Below, piece after piece: positions 1 through 8,976 of a stretch of DNA of 64,000 bases. How positions within the stretch are numbered: position 1 is the stretch's first letter; each line of letters opens with the position of its first letter. Both the position numbers and the translations under genes were made by a program. This DNA comes from Luteibacter aegosomatis (GTDB taxonomy: Bacteria; Pseudomonadota; Gammaproteobacteria; Xanthomonadales; Rhodanobacteraceae), in NCBI RefSeq assembly GCF_023078455.1, contig NZ_CP095740.1, forward strand, positions 2,468,001-2,532,000, in the 5' to 3' direction. The notes under the pieces are model-generated. The model worked only from the letters and a program-made list of their open reading frames with translations. It had not been told where the DNA came from and searched no databases.

Positions 1-954
1 GATCAAGGCGTGGGCTTCGTCGACCTCGCCCAGCGTGAACTCGGTGGGGTCTAGCCGCGGCGTGATCATGCCCGCGTCCGCCAGCCGGGAGGCTTCACGA
101 AGGATGTCGCCGTGGTGGGCCTTGCCTTCGCCGGTCAGCAACGGCAGCAAGGTGAAGACTCCCGAATAGCTCGCGGCACGGAACGAAAGCGGTGCCAGCG
201 CGTGCGTGCCCCAGCCCAGCGAACTAACCACGTGGCCGAACCGCGCCACGGCCTTGAACGACGCATCCAGTCGTGAACCACCCACCGTGTCGAAAACCAC
301 GTCGAACCCACGCCCGGCGGTATGGATAGCGACATAATCCTCGACCGTTTCCCGCTCATGGTCGATCGAAGTCGCCCCGAGTTCCCGGCTGATATGTGAG
401 CGTTCGGCGGCATCGGTCGAAAAGACGACCGCGCCGAAGGCGCGCGCGATCTGGATAACCATGCTGCCGACGCCCCCCGAGCCGCCCTGCACCAGGACGC
501 TTTGGCCTGCGCTTACGTGCGCGCGGTCGATCAAACCTTCCCATGCCGTGATGAAAATCAGTGGCAACGAGGCCGCCTCCCGCATGCTGAAATGCGAGGG
601 CTTCGAGGCCAGCAAGCTCGCGTCCACCGCGGCATACTCGGCCAGCGAGCCTTGGACGCCACCCACTCCGCCGGTCATGCCGTACACCTCATCACCGACG
701 TGGAACGTGGAGACGCCCGGCCCCACCTCGACGACGACGCCCGCCATATCGAGGCCCAGAACGGCAGGCAGCGGATGGCGAGCGTGTTCCGCCGTACCGC
801 CACGAATCTTCAGGTCGAGCGGATTGACGCCGCTGGCCATGATGCGAACCAGCACCTGCCCCGGCTGCGGCACGGGGCGTGCGATCGAAGCCAGGCGAAA
901 CGGGGCGCCGTAGTGGTCCAGAACGGAAGCTTGCATATCGAAAGACGGGGTCAT
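1..954 (-). CDS. Zinc-type alcohol dehydrogenase-like / quinone oxidoreductase, 3' end outside window
   Basis: The frame is open from an ATG at 954 to base 1 (318 codons), so the C-terminus lies beyond the left edge. The protein begins MTPSFDMQASVLDHYG and has the GroES-like N-terminal half of the MDR superfamily, followed by a Rossmann segment with the nucleotide loop GGSGGVGSMVIQIAR near residues 156-170. The catalytic-zinc cysteines of true alcohol dehydrogenases are not evident, so an NADPH-dependent quinone or enone reductase is more likely. It is divergent from the LysR gene at 1107, with an inverted repeat between them, which suggests LysR control. The family is well supported; the substrate cannot be read from the sequence. 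Confidence 0.85.
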   Translation of the reverse strand, partial: MTPSFDMQASVLDHYGAPFRLASIARPVPQPGQVLVRIMASGVNPLDLKIRGGTAEHARHPLPAVLGLDMAGVVVEVGPGVSTFHVGDEVYGMTGGVGGVQGSLAEYAAVDASLLASKPSHFSMREAASLPLIFITAWEGLIDRAHVSAGQSVLVQGGSGGVGSMVIQIARAFGAVVFSTDAAERSHISRELGATSIDHERETVEDYVAIHTAGRGFDVVFDTVGGSRLDASFKAVARFGHVVSSLGWGTHALAPLSFRAASYSGVFTLLPLLTGEGKAHHGDILREASRLADAGMITPRLDPTEFTLGEVDEAHALI

Positions 955-1023
955 GGCATATCCGACGGGGGGAAGACGTGACGATCAAGCTACGCCCATC
1001 CGCTCGCATGGGTAATAAAAATG

Positions 1024-1044
1024 TATGCATTCAAGTCATGCATA
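1024..1044. promoter_or_regulatory. Inverted repeat, likely LysR operator in divergent promoter
   Basis: Perfect 7-base arms TATGCAT and ATGCATA separated by 7 bases, in the AT-rich 152-base space between the dehydrogenase (start 954) and the LysR gene (start 1107). LysR regulators typically bind such dyads between themselves and their divergent target. Binding is inferred. Confidence 0.55.
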
Positions 1045-1106
1045 ATTGAATGGCAACTCGGCCCAACCTTTCGCTGGGCCGCTTGACCAACCTCCACAGG
1101 TGCGTA

Positions 1107-1958
1107 ATGGATTGGAGCGATCTACGGGTCTTTCTCGCCATAGCACGCGAAGGCACGCTGGGTGCGGCCGCACGCAAGCTGGGCCAGACACAGCCAACCA
1201 TGGGCCGCAGGCTGCAGGCGTTGGAGGAGGCGCTTGGGCACAAGCTGTTCCAGCGCACCAAGGACGGCTTCGTGCTTACCGCGGAAGGCACCGTGGTACT
1301 CGGCCACGCGGAACGTGTCGAGGAAGAGACGCTCGCGCTACAGCGCCAGCTTGCCGGCCAGGAACGTGAGCTCGACGGGCTGCTGTGCATCACCGCCTCC
1401 GACTGGTTCGCCGAACACGTGCTGACTCCGGTGCTGGCGGATTTCGCCCTGGAGCATCCCCGCGTCACGATCGAACTCCTGACCGATTCCCGCTTTCTCA
1501 GCCTGTCGCGCCGCGAAGCCGACCTTGCCTTCCGGATCAGGCCATTCGACGAGCCCGACGTGGTCTCGCGCCACCTGCTCGACATGCGTTATGGGGTGTA
1601 TGCCCATACGACCTACCCCCTGCCCCAGGCGTTCGATGGCGAGGGTACCGGTTTGATCATCATGGACACGGCGTTCGGCGGGATGCCCGATGTCGGGTGG
1701 CTACAGCGCATGCTCCCCAACGCGCGCGTGGTCTTCCGCAGCAATGCGCGTACGGTGCAGGCGAACATGTGTCGCCATGGCGTCGGTGTCGCGGTACTGC
1801 CACGCCCTTTGGGCGATGCGATCGCCGACTTGCGGCGCATCGACCTGGGGGAGGATCCACCGACGCGAGAGACCTGGATGGGTTATCACCGGGACATGCG
1901 CGGCCTTGCCCGGCTGCGGGCCCTGCTGGATCGGGTCATCGCGCAACTCGCCGACTGA
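1107..1958 (+). CDS. LysR family transcriptional regulator
   Basis: 283 residues from ATG 1107 (MDWSDLRVFLAIAREG), preferred over the upstream in-frame ATG at 1050 because the winged helix-turn-helix of LysR proteins starts within a few residues of the N-terminus and AGG lies about 8 bases upstream. The HTH occupies roughly residues 2-60 (LGAAARKLGQTQPTMGRRLQALE), followed by a periplasmic-binding-protein-like effector domain to the C-terminus. It is divergent from the dehydrogenase at 1-954 and the pair share an intergenic dyad at 1024-1044, so it probably regulates that gene and itself. The effector is unknown. Confidence 0.9.
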   Translation: MDWSDLRVFLAIAREGTLGAAARKLGQTQPTMGRRLQALEEALGHKLFQRTKDGFVLTAEGTVVLGHAERVEEETLALQRQLAGQERELDGLLCITASDWFAEHVLTPVLADFALEHPRVTIELLTDSRFLSLSRREADLAFRIRPFDEPDVVSRHLLDMRYGVYAHTTYPLPQAFDGEGTGLIIMDTAFGGMPDVGWLQRMLPNARVVFRSNARTVQANMCRHGVGVAVLPRPLGDAIADLRRIDLGEDPPTRETWMGYHRDMRGLARLRALLDRVIAQLAD

Positions 1959-2005
1959 GTGCCGCACGACATCTTACGCGTCACGCATCTAACGGTTTAT
2001 CGCAG

Positions 2006-2968
2006 TCAAAATCGGTCAAGGTCGGACGCGAAACGAATCGAGCCATGGAAGTTCGCGCTGATTTCCTTGGTCAATCGAGTTATTTGATCGGCTTGTCCCG
2101 TCGAACCGCCGAAATGTGTCAGGACCAACGCGCGGACGCCGGCGTGCTCGGCCAGGGAACCGACCTGCTCGGGGGGCAGATGCTCTTCGGTGAAGTGGTC
2201 GCGTACGAATTTGTAGGTGCCTTTTGATATGCGGGGCCGGTCGCGCTTTAGCTCGTCGAGCGCCGTATCCGCATCCATGATCTCGCTCACCAGGAGATCA
2301 GCTCCATGGGCCAGCTTTTCTACGTCGACGCTTGGGCCCGTATCGCCGGTGTAGACGATGGATCGATCCGGCAGGTCAAAGCGATAGGACAGCGAGACCG
2401 GTTTCGCGCCTGATCCGCGCCAAAGAAGGTAGTGGCTGTTGCTTGCAGTGGTGACTTTTACGTCTCCCAACGTAACGGACGAACCGTTGTCGAGTTCGAC
2501 GACTTTATAATCGGACGGTTTCTGTGGAAGCAGCGCGCTGCCAGGCTGCATGGCGGACCGGAGACCGTCGACCATCGCCTTCGTTCCGGGCGGCCCGTAG
2601 ATCGTCATCAACTTCCTGCCGGGGCCGCCGCCCTGGTCACGCATGCCGAGGAATGCGAACAGGCCACCCGTATGATCGAAATGGAGATGGCTGATGAAGA
2701 CCGTGTGGATACTATCGATCGGTATGTGCGCCTTCGCGAGTTGCTCAGCGGTGCCATCACCCACGTCCACGAGAATCGGCTGGCCCTGCCAGAGAAGAAC
2801 GTGCGCAGGTTCTGAGCGCGTCGGGCTTGGGATCGGGCCAGCCTGGGTGCCAAGCTCGATCCAAACGGATTTCGCCGGCTCTGCCCGCGCCGCTCCGCAA
2901 CTCAACGCCAGCAAGGTGCAAAGCAGCGACCGTGACGTTGGCTTTGCCTTAAATCTCAAGGTAGACAT
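2006..2968 (-). CDS. Exported metallo-beta-lactamase-fold hydrolase
   Basis: 320 residues. A signal peptide ends near residue 29 (SCGAARA). The zinc motif HLHFDH lies at residues 94-99, followed by the usual later ligands (VYTGDTGPS, VLTHFGG). The arrangement resembles RNase Z/arylsulfatase-like MBL hydrolases, but the signal peptide puts it in the periplasm, so tRNA processing is excluded and a small-molecule ester or phosphodiester substrate is more likely. It lies 31 bases downstream of the frameshifted hydrolase at 3000-4039 on the same strand and shares that gene's lower GC, suggesting they arrived and are transcribed together. Confidence 0.85.
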   Translation of the reverse strand: MSTLRFKAKPTSRSLLCTLLALSCGAARAEPAKSVWIELGTQAGPIPSPTRSEPAHVLLWQGQPILVDVGDGTAEQLAKAHIPIDSIHTVFISHLHFDHTGGLFAFLGMRDQGGGPGRKLMTIYGPPGTKAMVDGLRSAMQPGSALLPQKPSDYKVVELDNGSSVTLGDVKVTTASNSHYLLWRGSGAKPVSLSYRFDLPDRSIVYTGDTGPSVDVEKLAHGADLLVSEIMDADTALDELKRDRPRISKGTYKFVRDHFTEEHLPPEQVGSLAEHAGVRALVLTHFGGSTGQADQITRLTKEISANFHGSIRFASDLDRF

Positions 2969-2999
2969 TGGAATATCCTCTGCAGGAAGCCGCAGTTCA

Positions 3000-4039
3000 C
3001 TAGGCGCCTAAACCCTTCGCCCACCTGCCAAGCACCTTGGCAAACAACACGGGATCGGACTCGTGCATGGTGTGCGCCGCGGCGGGAAGATCGACATACT
3101 CCAGCGGTTGACCCGTGGCAGCAATCAACTCTCGCACCTTGGTCATCTGAAAGTCGGAGATGGCGCCAATCAGGTGACCGGTAGCGTGGTCGATGTTGCG
3201 GAAGTGATGGGTCACGAGTACCGGAACCTTGACCTGTGAGAGCATGCGCTGGTGCGGGCAGCTTTGACCGACCGTGCCCTCGTGAAACGCGCGCGCCCAC
3301 TCGGGATCGTACTCCTTGAGGTTTTGCGGCGGCTCAGCTGATTTGCCTCCGCCAAGCGCAAGCCCTCCGCGTTGTCGGGCGCGTGCAGCCAGCAGACCAC
3401 CCCAGTCGCCGACGCTCCACTGGTCTCCCAGGTATCGCGACAAGCCTTCGAAGAGCGGTCCCGCGGCTTGGCGGATGGATTGGCCGTAAGGTGGGTTGTA
3501 CTCGGACGCGAAAAGGGGCGGATCCTCGTAGTGCGAAGCGCGTATCTGGCCCGGCATGGCGAATGCGGAAAGGCAGCAAGACAAAACCCCGCCCGAGGAA
3601 CAGCCGCTCGTGATCGTAGCCGTTGGATAACCAGGCTGATGAAACGGACCAGGTCGGCGCCCATGTTGTCGTAGGTATAACGTCCCGGCGTCCAGGTCGT
3701 CCGGCCTTGCCCGCGCAGGTCCACGCAGAATACCTGAAAATCGGGCGCCAACAGGCCGATGGCCTTCTCGTAAGCCCACCATGACTCGGTTTGACCGGGA
3801 ATCAGCAGCAGCGCGGGTTTGCTGGCGGATCCAGCCGTCACATAGTTCATGGTGACTTCGCCGAGATTCACCATGTGCTCTTCATACGCATGCTTGACGA
3901 AGATGTTGCGAGCCGGCGGTCCTGCGGCCGCCGATCCTGCCGCAGCTTTGGGTGCGACTGCGGCGGTCGCGAGAAGAAGAGGTGCACTAACGGCGACCTG
4001 CATCAACGCACGGCGATACGTATCCGTTGTTTCGGACAT
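3000..4039 (-). pseudogene. Exported alpha/beta hydrolase, single-base frameshift
   Basis: Two overlapping frames form one protein. From ATG 4039 (GGAG ribosome site upstream) the frame gives a signal peptide, then a hydrolase N-terminus (LLLIPGQTESWWAYEKA, VFCVDLRGQGRTTW) up to FISLVIQ. The next frame continues with TITSGCSSGGVLS, which holds the nucleophile elbow G-C-S-S-G, and runs through EDPPLFASEYNPPYGQS to the C-terminal histidine region (AAAHTMHES) and stop at 3000. The span is 1040 bases, one short of a multiple of three, so a one-base deletion near 3622-3626 explains everything; restored length would be 346 residues. It is either a real inactivation or a sequencing error. Probably co-transcribed with the MBL gene at 2006. 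Confidence 0.8.
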
Positions 4040-4342
4040 CTATCGTTCTCCTTCAATGAGGGCGATTTGATGCCATGACCACGCCTCGTAGGGCGGCGAT
4101 AGCGCAAAGCCTCCCGATCCACAGGGTGGGCGGCCGCATTCTCCGTGGCTTCATGGGAATCCTTCGCGGAAAGGTAAACACTCAGGAGCCCTTGCCGCAC
4201 GGCATGGATGGCCGAAAGAATACTTTCCTATGAGAAAGCATGACCGTCTCCGTGCGAACAGGCGATGCAGAGACTAGGTCCAAATTGTTAGCGAACTATG
4301 TCGTGTGCCAATGAAGTTGTTACAGGTTGTTTCCCGGCGAAC
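4040..4342. other. Intergenic region, no gene seen
   Basis: About 300 AT-richer bases upstream of the frameshifted hydrolase and downstream of the FetB gene. No reading frame here looks like a protein. One small dyad is visible at 4223-4238 (CTTTC, 6-base loop, GAAAG). It probably holds the promoter of the minus-strand hydrolase. Confidence 0.5.
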
Positions 4343-5137
4343 CTACGCACCTCGCAACCGGTCGAGGCGTAGCCTCTGGCGCTCGTCGGCGAGCTGCCTT
4401 ATTACGAGCCGCGCGGACACCACGGCACCGAGGCCGCTCCCGCCGGCCAGCAACAGCATCAGCACGATCTGGTAGGTCGCCGCCTGCAGGGGATCCATGC
4501 CGGCCAGCACCTGGCCGGTCATGATGCCCGGCATGGTGATGATGCCCGCCGCGCTCATCTGGTTCACCAGCGGGACCATCGCACGTCGTATCGCGCGCCG
4601 TTGGAGATGGCCGATCGCCACGCTGAACGTGTGCCCCAGCATCAGGCGCGCCTCGATCGCCGGGGCCTCGACCGTCACGCCCTCGAGTATCTCGGCCATG
4701 CCCAGGCTCACCGCGTTCAACACGTTGCCCAGCAGGATGCCTGCCACGGGCACCACGAAGCGCGGCGACCAGCCATCGTCACCGGGTAGCAGGGAGATGA
4801 GCGCAAAGACACAAGTCAGCAGCGCCGGCGCGGCGACACTGATGAGGCTGGTGAGGTAATGGGTGCGCCGCAAGCGCTGTTGCGGCCGCGCGCCGGCCTC
4901 GCGGGCCGCTGCCAGGGTCATGAGCAGCACGAGGGCGGCGGTGAGCCATAGCGCATCGATGGAGAAAACGGTGCGCAGGATGAAGCCGAGCGCAACCAGT
5001 TGGAGGATCATGCGCGCCGCCGCGACGGCCAGCGAGCGGTGTATGCCCAGACGCAGCACGACCGAGAGCGCGCCGTCGAAGACCAGGATGACGCTGGCGA
5101 CGGCCACATCGACCGCACTGAAAGTGACGGCGTTCAT
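4343..5137 (-). CDS. fetB: FetB-type ABC transporter permease (UPF0014)
   Basis: 264 residues from ATG 5137 (MNAVTFSAVDV); the longer frame to 5257 lies inside the ATPase gene and is rejected. It is a multi-span membrane protein with about seven hydrophobic segments and the family motifs around GMAEILEGVTVEAPAIEARLM and MPGIMTGQVLAGMDPLQAATYQ. In E. coli FetAB exports iron and protects against peroxide. The start codon overlaps the stop of the ATPase gene (ATGA, 5134-5137), so the two are translationally coupled and form one transporter in the inner membrane. The family is clear; metal specificity is inferred by homology. Confidence 0.9.
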   Translation of the reverse strand: MNAVTFSAVDVAVASVILVFDGALSVVLRLGIHRSLAVAAARMILQLVALGFILRTVFSIDALWLTAALVLLMTLAAAREAGARPQQRLRRTHYLTSLISVAAPALLTCVFALISLLPGDDGWSPRFVVPVAGILLGNVLNAVSLGMAEILEGVTVEAPAIEARLMLGHTFSVAIGHLQRRAIRRAMVPLVNQMSAAGIITMPGIMTGQVLAGMDPLQAATYQIVLMLLLAGGSGLGAVVSARLVIRQLADERQRLRLDRLRGA

Positions 5138-5772
5138 CCAGGCTGGAGGCTCCCGTCCTTCAACAGGTAAATACGCGTGGCCATGCGCGATGCCTGGCCG
5201 GCATCGTGAGTGACGAGCAAGATGCCCGTGCCTTTGCCAAGCAGCCCCTTTAAGCACGTCTCGACCGCCGATGCCGCCTCCCGATCGAGACCACTTGTCG
5301 GCTCATCGAGGAGGAGGATGTCCGGGCGCTCGACGATGGCGCGAACAAGTGCCAGCCGCTGTTTCTCACCGGTCGACAGATGGGCCACCGCGCGACCCAT
5401 GATGTCATCGGGTAAGCGGAGTTCCCGGCAGAGAGCCGCAACGTCCGCCCGCGTGGCATCCGTGAAATGTTCACCTGCGGTGGCGGCCCACCAACCGGCT
5501 ACCGCGGACACGAGCATGACCTGCCGCCGCCAGTCCGGCGGTGACATGCTGTCCCGTTCCACGCCATCCAGCGAAACGCTTCCTTCACCGGGATCCAGAT
5601 CGGCGAGGAGGCGAAGCAGGAGCGTCTTCCCTGCGCCCGATGCGCCCATGACGGCCACGCACTCGCCGGGGCGCAGATCGAACGACACCGGGCCGATGCG
5701 ATGGCTTCGCAATGCGTTGACGGCAAGGCCGGGTCCGCTCATGTGCATGGGGATGGTGTCGGCATTAGCCAT
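5134..5772 (-). CDS. fetA: FetA-type ABC transporter ATP-binding protein
   Basis: 212 residues, the usual size for a stand-alone ABC ATPase. It has Walker A GASGAGKT, the signature LSTGEKQR (T in place of the usual G), Walker B ILLLDEPTSGLD and the switch histidine in LLVTHDAG. The C-terminus is short, as in FetA/YbbL. It energises the FetB permease encoded immediately downstream with a 4-base ATGA overlap. Putative role: iron export and oxidative-stress resistance in the inner membrane. No metal-responsive operator was recognised upstream. Confidence 0.9.
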   Translation of the reverse strand: MANADTIPMHMSGPGLAVNALRSHRIGPVSFDLRPGECVAVMGASGAGKTLLLRLLADLDPGEGSVSLDGVERDSMSPPDWRRQVMLVSAVAGWWAATAGEHFTDATRADVAALCRELRLPDDIMGRAVAHLSTGEKQRLALVRAIVERPDILLLDEPTSGLDREAASAVETCLKGLLGKGTGILLVTHDAGQASRMATRIYLLKDGSLQPG

Positions 5773-5823
5773 TCGAAGATCGCCGCCAGCAGCGCGTTCG
5801 AAACGAGGTGGCGTCCATGATCG

Positions 5824-6249
5824 TCACCGTGCGGGACTCATTTCGAAATAGCCGCGCGGAGCGCTTCCTTCCAGCCCCAGGCTGAAGTAGTCGCCCTTCA
5901 CCGAAGGACCGCCAAGCGAACCTCTCAGCCAGAGATACGCATCACACAACTCGTTGCGCCCCATCGTCAGCTGACTGCCTTCGATCCGATACGAGAGCGG
6001 GTCCGAGGCCGGAAAAAAATGGGGGTCGCGGGTCTTTGCCGAAACGACCTTCAGGACCTTCCATTCGCCGCGCATGCAGGATCTGGCGGGTTTGTCGGTG
6101 AACTTCACGGTGAGCGTCGCGACGACGACGTGCTCGGGATTCTCGATGGAGAGAGTCCACTTCCCGGGAAGCTCGTCGCCGAAAGCGACATCGGAAAGAA
6201 AGAAGCCTGCGCCAATGAGCAGGGCGCCGAGAAGGGATTTCGTCACCAT
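5824..6249 (-). CDS. Small exported protein of unknown function
   Basis: 141 residues from ATG 6249; a much longer frame to 6957 is an antisense artefact of the racemase gene. The N-terminus is a signal peptide (MVTKSLLGALLIGAGFFLSDVAFG) followed by a domain with two cysteines (RSCMRGEW and NELCDAYLW) that could form a disulfide. The ATG overlaps the stop of the racemase gene (6243-6249), so it is translationally coupled to it. I do not recognise the family; a periplasmic beta-rich domain is plausible from the alternating pattern (ELPGKWTLSIENPEHVVVATLTVKF) but not shown. Confidence 0.7.
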   Translation of the reverse strand: MVTKSLLGALLIGAGFFLSDVAFGDELPGKWTLSIENPEHVVVATLTVKFTDKPARSCMRGEWKVLKVVSAKTRDPHFFPASDPLSYRIEGSQLTMGRNELCDAYLWLRGSLGGPSVKGDYFSLGLEGSAPRGYFEMSPAR

Positions 6250-6929
6250 GCCCACTCCATCGCGGCTTCGCAGTGAACCAACGTCGTATCGAACACCGGC
6301 ACGGAGACGTTCCCCTGATCGAGCAACATCCCCACCTCCGTGCAGCCGAGGATAAGGCAATCCGCCCCTCGCGCCACGAGCCGCTCCGCGATGCCGACAT
6401 AGGCCTGCCGGCTCGCCTCGCTGACGATCTGTCGGCATAGCTCGTCGTAGATGATCCTGTGTGTTTCCGCGCGGTCGGCTTCGTCGGGCAGGATCACGTC
6501 CAGCCCGGCCTCGGCGAGGCGATCGGTGTAGAAGCTCTGCTCCATCGTGAACGCCGTCGCCATCAGGCCCGGTGATCGCAGCCCGGCCGCGGCGATGCGG
6601 GATGCGGTGGCGTCGGCGATGTGCAGCAGCGGGATGCCCACGCCGTCCATCATCTGAGCCGCCACCGTGTGCATGGTGTTGGTCGCAAGGATGAGCAGTT
6701 CGGCCCCGCCCCGTTCGAGGGCTTTCGCCTCCGCGTTCAGCCGTTCGCCTGCCCTTCCCCACTCGCCCGCCATCTGCAACGCCTCGATGTCGGCGAAGTC
6801 GACCGAGCGGATCAGCAACTCCGGCGAGTGGAGGCCACCGAGACGCTCGGCGGTCAGGCGGCAGAGTTCGCGGTAATAGATCTGCGTGGACGCGGCGGAC
6901 ATGCCTCCGAGGATGCCTAGGGTCTTCAT
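6243..6929 (-). CDS. Aspartate/glutamate racemase family protein, YgeA-like
   Basis: 228 residues from ATG 6929 (MKTLGILGGMSAAST); the seven-codon extension to 6950 is not typical. Two-domain Asp/Glu/hydantoin racemase fold. The first catalytic position is threonine (LATNTMH, T83) rather than cysteine, and the second is cysteine (LGCTEVG, C196). The same Thr/Cys pair occurs in E. coli YgeA, an L-Asp/L-Glu-specific racemase, so a cofactor-independent amino-acid racemase with L preference is the best guess. It overlaps the small exported gene downstream by 7 bases. Cytoplasmic. Confidence 0.88.
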   Translation of the reverse strand: MKTLGILGGMSAASTQIYYRELCRLTAERLGGLHSPELLIRSVDFADIEALQMAGEWGRAGERLNAEAKALERGGAELLILATNTMHTVAAQMMDGVGIPLLHIADATASRIAAAGLRSPGLMATAFTMEQSFYTDRLAEAGLDVILPDEADRAETHRIIYDELCRQIVSEASRQAYVGIAERLVARGADCLILGCTEVGMLLDQGNVSVPVFDTTLVHCEAAMEWAW

Positions 6930-7053
6930 GGTCGCCGTCGTTCCTCGCACGCTTCATGGCTCAGGACGGAAGAAGATACATGCAAGACCCGCCGCTTGGA
7001 GCGACGGCCGGGCGCTGGTGAACGTCTCGACGGTGGGCCACCCGGGCGCCCCA

Positions 7054-8697
7054 TCACTGCACGATATCCGGCCTCCAACCGCATTCCCACGCCTGGCGCC
7101 ATAGGAGCATCCGTGGCTGGTCGGTCGTGGCGTCCAGTGTGTGAGGCCCGGCGCCGAGCGACCATGACGTGCCGGGGCGCTGCCCATCGATGGAGACGGG
7201 AACCTCTCGCCGACCGTCCGTCACGATGTAGTCGCCGGCTAGGTCCAGGTCGAATCGCTGTCGGCTGGCGGACGGAACCAGCGACAAACCCGCCATGCGT
7301 ACGCCCGCCGTGCCCGGCCGGTAGTTACGTTCGATGAACGCCTGCGCCGCTGGCGGGTAGCGGTCGTCGAGCGCCGTCATCGTATGGTTCGCGATCAGCG
7401 CAGCGGCGATGTCGTCGGGTAGGCGTCCGTTCTCGAAGCGCTGCCGGGCCAGGCTCTCGATGACCGGGTAGTACGGTCTCCGGCGGAAAATGCTTCCGCT
7501 CTTCGCGTCCATCAGCATATCGGTGGGGATGGTGCACGCGAGCACGACGCGCAACTGGGACTGAAATCCGGCCAGGGCATCGTGCCAAGGCGGCGCGTGC
7601 CTGATCACCAACGCCGCTTCCGCGAGCGCGACGACGGACACGAGTGCGACCTTGCCCTTGGCTGGCACGACGGCCGTACGATCGACGAGGCCCACCAGCG
7701 AAAGCACCGCCATCGGGATCACGGGCAGGAAATCCTGCTCGGTCGGCAGCGGCCAGGCGATCCAGATCATCAGCATGAAAAGCAGCGCGTGCACGCCGAG
7801 AAACGCCTGCCATCTCGCCGTCGCGTCGATCAGTCGGGCGCGCCATGCCGTCCAGGCAAGCACTCCGAGGGCAACCAGCAGGTAGCCGAAAAGGTGCCAG
7901 GGACGCCCCGAAACGCCGGTGGGAGCGAGGTTGTACGCCACGATGTCGTACCAGGCCGGTGCTGTGTCGTGGTGCGATACCAGCCATAGGACGAACGCCC
8001 CCGGAACGACGAATACACCCGCGAGCAGGGCCAAGGCATTCGTCGACGCGACGCGGCGGCTTGCCCGCCACGGCACGGCCCAAACGGCCGTCGCGACCGC
8101 GATGGCCATGGCCGCCAACGGCAGCGTCTTTTGCGACACGGATAACGCCGCACCGAACATCAGGCCACTCGACAGCCAGCGCCACGGTCGCTCCCGCGCG
8201 AGGACGGCGATCGCCGTACCGGAGAGCCACAAGGCCGCCCACAGATCGTCCGTCCGGAACTCGCCCGACTTGATGAACACGATGGGAAACAGGCCAACGA
8301 GAAGCGCCGTCGCGTCGGCGACCCCGCGCGAATAGAGCCGTCGCGCGATGAGCCAGGTCGCCACCAGCACGAGCGCATACCAGGGCACGACGGCCAGCCG
8401 AAGACACCACAGGATGTCCGGGCGCTCGCCGAGCGCGGATAGCAGGACCGAATACATCGTGCTGAAGAGCGGTCCGTGATTGTCGAAGACATCGCGGTAC
8501 GGCATGGCGCCCTGCGCGATGCTCCACGCCACGTGGGCATGCTGCGGCTCGTCGGAGTTCAGCGGAGAGGCGGACAGCCATGAAAAGCGGATGCCGAGCA
8601 GGGCGACGAGACCGCCCACCCGCATGGCAATGAGCTGCGTCGAGCGATGAGCACTCGCAGCTCGCTCCGACAAGCCCACGGGATAGTCGACTAACAC
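7054..8697 (-). CDS. Multi-span membrane glycosyltransferase, GT39/ArnT-like
   Basis: 547 residues from a GTG at 8697, chosen because GGAG lies 8 bases upstream and the upstream extension to 8826 is low-complexity and arginine-rich. About a dozen hydrophobic segments. The first large periplasmic loop carries the acidic motif SDEPQHAHVAWSIAQG and YRDVFDNHGPLF, matching the DE and D-x-x-H/GPL features of the PMT/ArnT superfamily, whose members use polyprenyl-phosphate sugars. A C-terminal non-membrane domain of about 150 residues follows (RPGTAGVRMAGLSLVP). No neighbouring glycan-synthesis genes, so the acceptor is unknown. Confidence 0.8.
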   Translation of the reverse strand: MLVDYPVGLSERAASAHRSTQLIAMRVGGLVALLGIRFSWLSASPLNSDEPQHAHVAWSIAQGAMPYRDVFDNHGPLFSTMYSVLLSALGERPDILWCLRLAVVPWYALVLVATWLIARRLYSRGVADATALLVGLFPIVFIKSGEFRTDDLWAALWLSGTAIAVLARERPWRWLSSGLMFGAALSVSQKTLPLAAMAIAVATAVWAVPWRASRRVASTNALALLAGVFVVPGAFVLWLVSHHDTAPAWYDIVAYNLAPTGVSGRPWHLFGYLLVALGVLAWTAWRARLIDATARWQAFLGVHALLFMLMIWIAWPLPTEQDFLPVIPMAVLSLVGLVDRTAVVPAKGKVALVSVVALAEAALVIRHAPPWHDALAGFQSQLRVVLACTIPTDMLMDAKSGSIFRRRPYYPVIESLARQRFENGRLPDDIAAALIANHTMTALDDRYPPAAQAFIERNYRPGTAGVRMAGLSLVPSASRQRFDLDLAGDYIVTDGRREVPVSIDGQRPGTSWSLGAGPHTLDATTDQPRMLLWRQAWECGWRPDIVQ

Positions 8698-8976
8698 GTC
8701 ACTCTCCAAACGGCGGCACCTGCCAAACCCGCTAGAGCGCGAACACGGCTTCGATACCGAAGGCAAACGAATTAATGAGTGCCGTACGCCGCCGTCTTCC
8801 GTGCGTCCGTTGAATACGTCGTCCACGTCGCAGGCCAGGTCGCGCGGAACAGGACCTGGAACGACGGTACCGCCGTGAACTTTCCACCTCCTTTCTGGTG
8901 GTTTGCTCGCAGTCCCAGGCTATCCAGCGGTCGCCAGGAGGCGACGATGCATGCCCGCCCGACCCCGCATCCCGTC
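8698..8976. other. Intergenic region with a small hairpin
   Basis: No convincing gene in this 279-base stretch. A short hairpin GTCGCC-AGGA-GGCGAC at 8930-8945 lies just after the YCII gene stop on the minus strand and may act as its terminator; the part nearest 8697 must hold the promoter of the glycosyltransferase gene. Confidence 0.4.

Noticed and set aside
4012..4025. CGATACGTATCC resembling the 31458 palindrome
   Set aside because: It lies inside the coding start of the frameshifted hydrolase and matches only the centre; likely chance.
5824..6957. 377-residue frame covering the small exported protein and antisense to the racemase
   Set aside because: Its first ~235 residues are arginine/glycine-rich and overlap the racemase; only the last 141 residues from ATG 6249 look like a protein.
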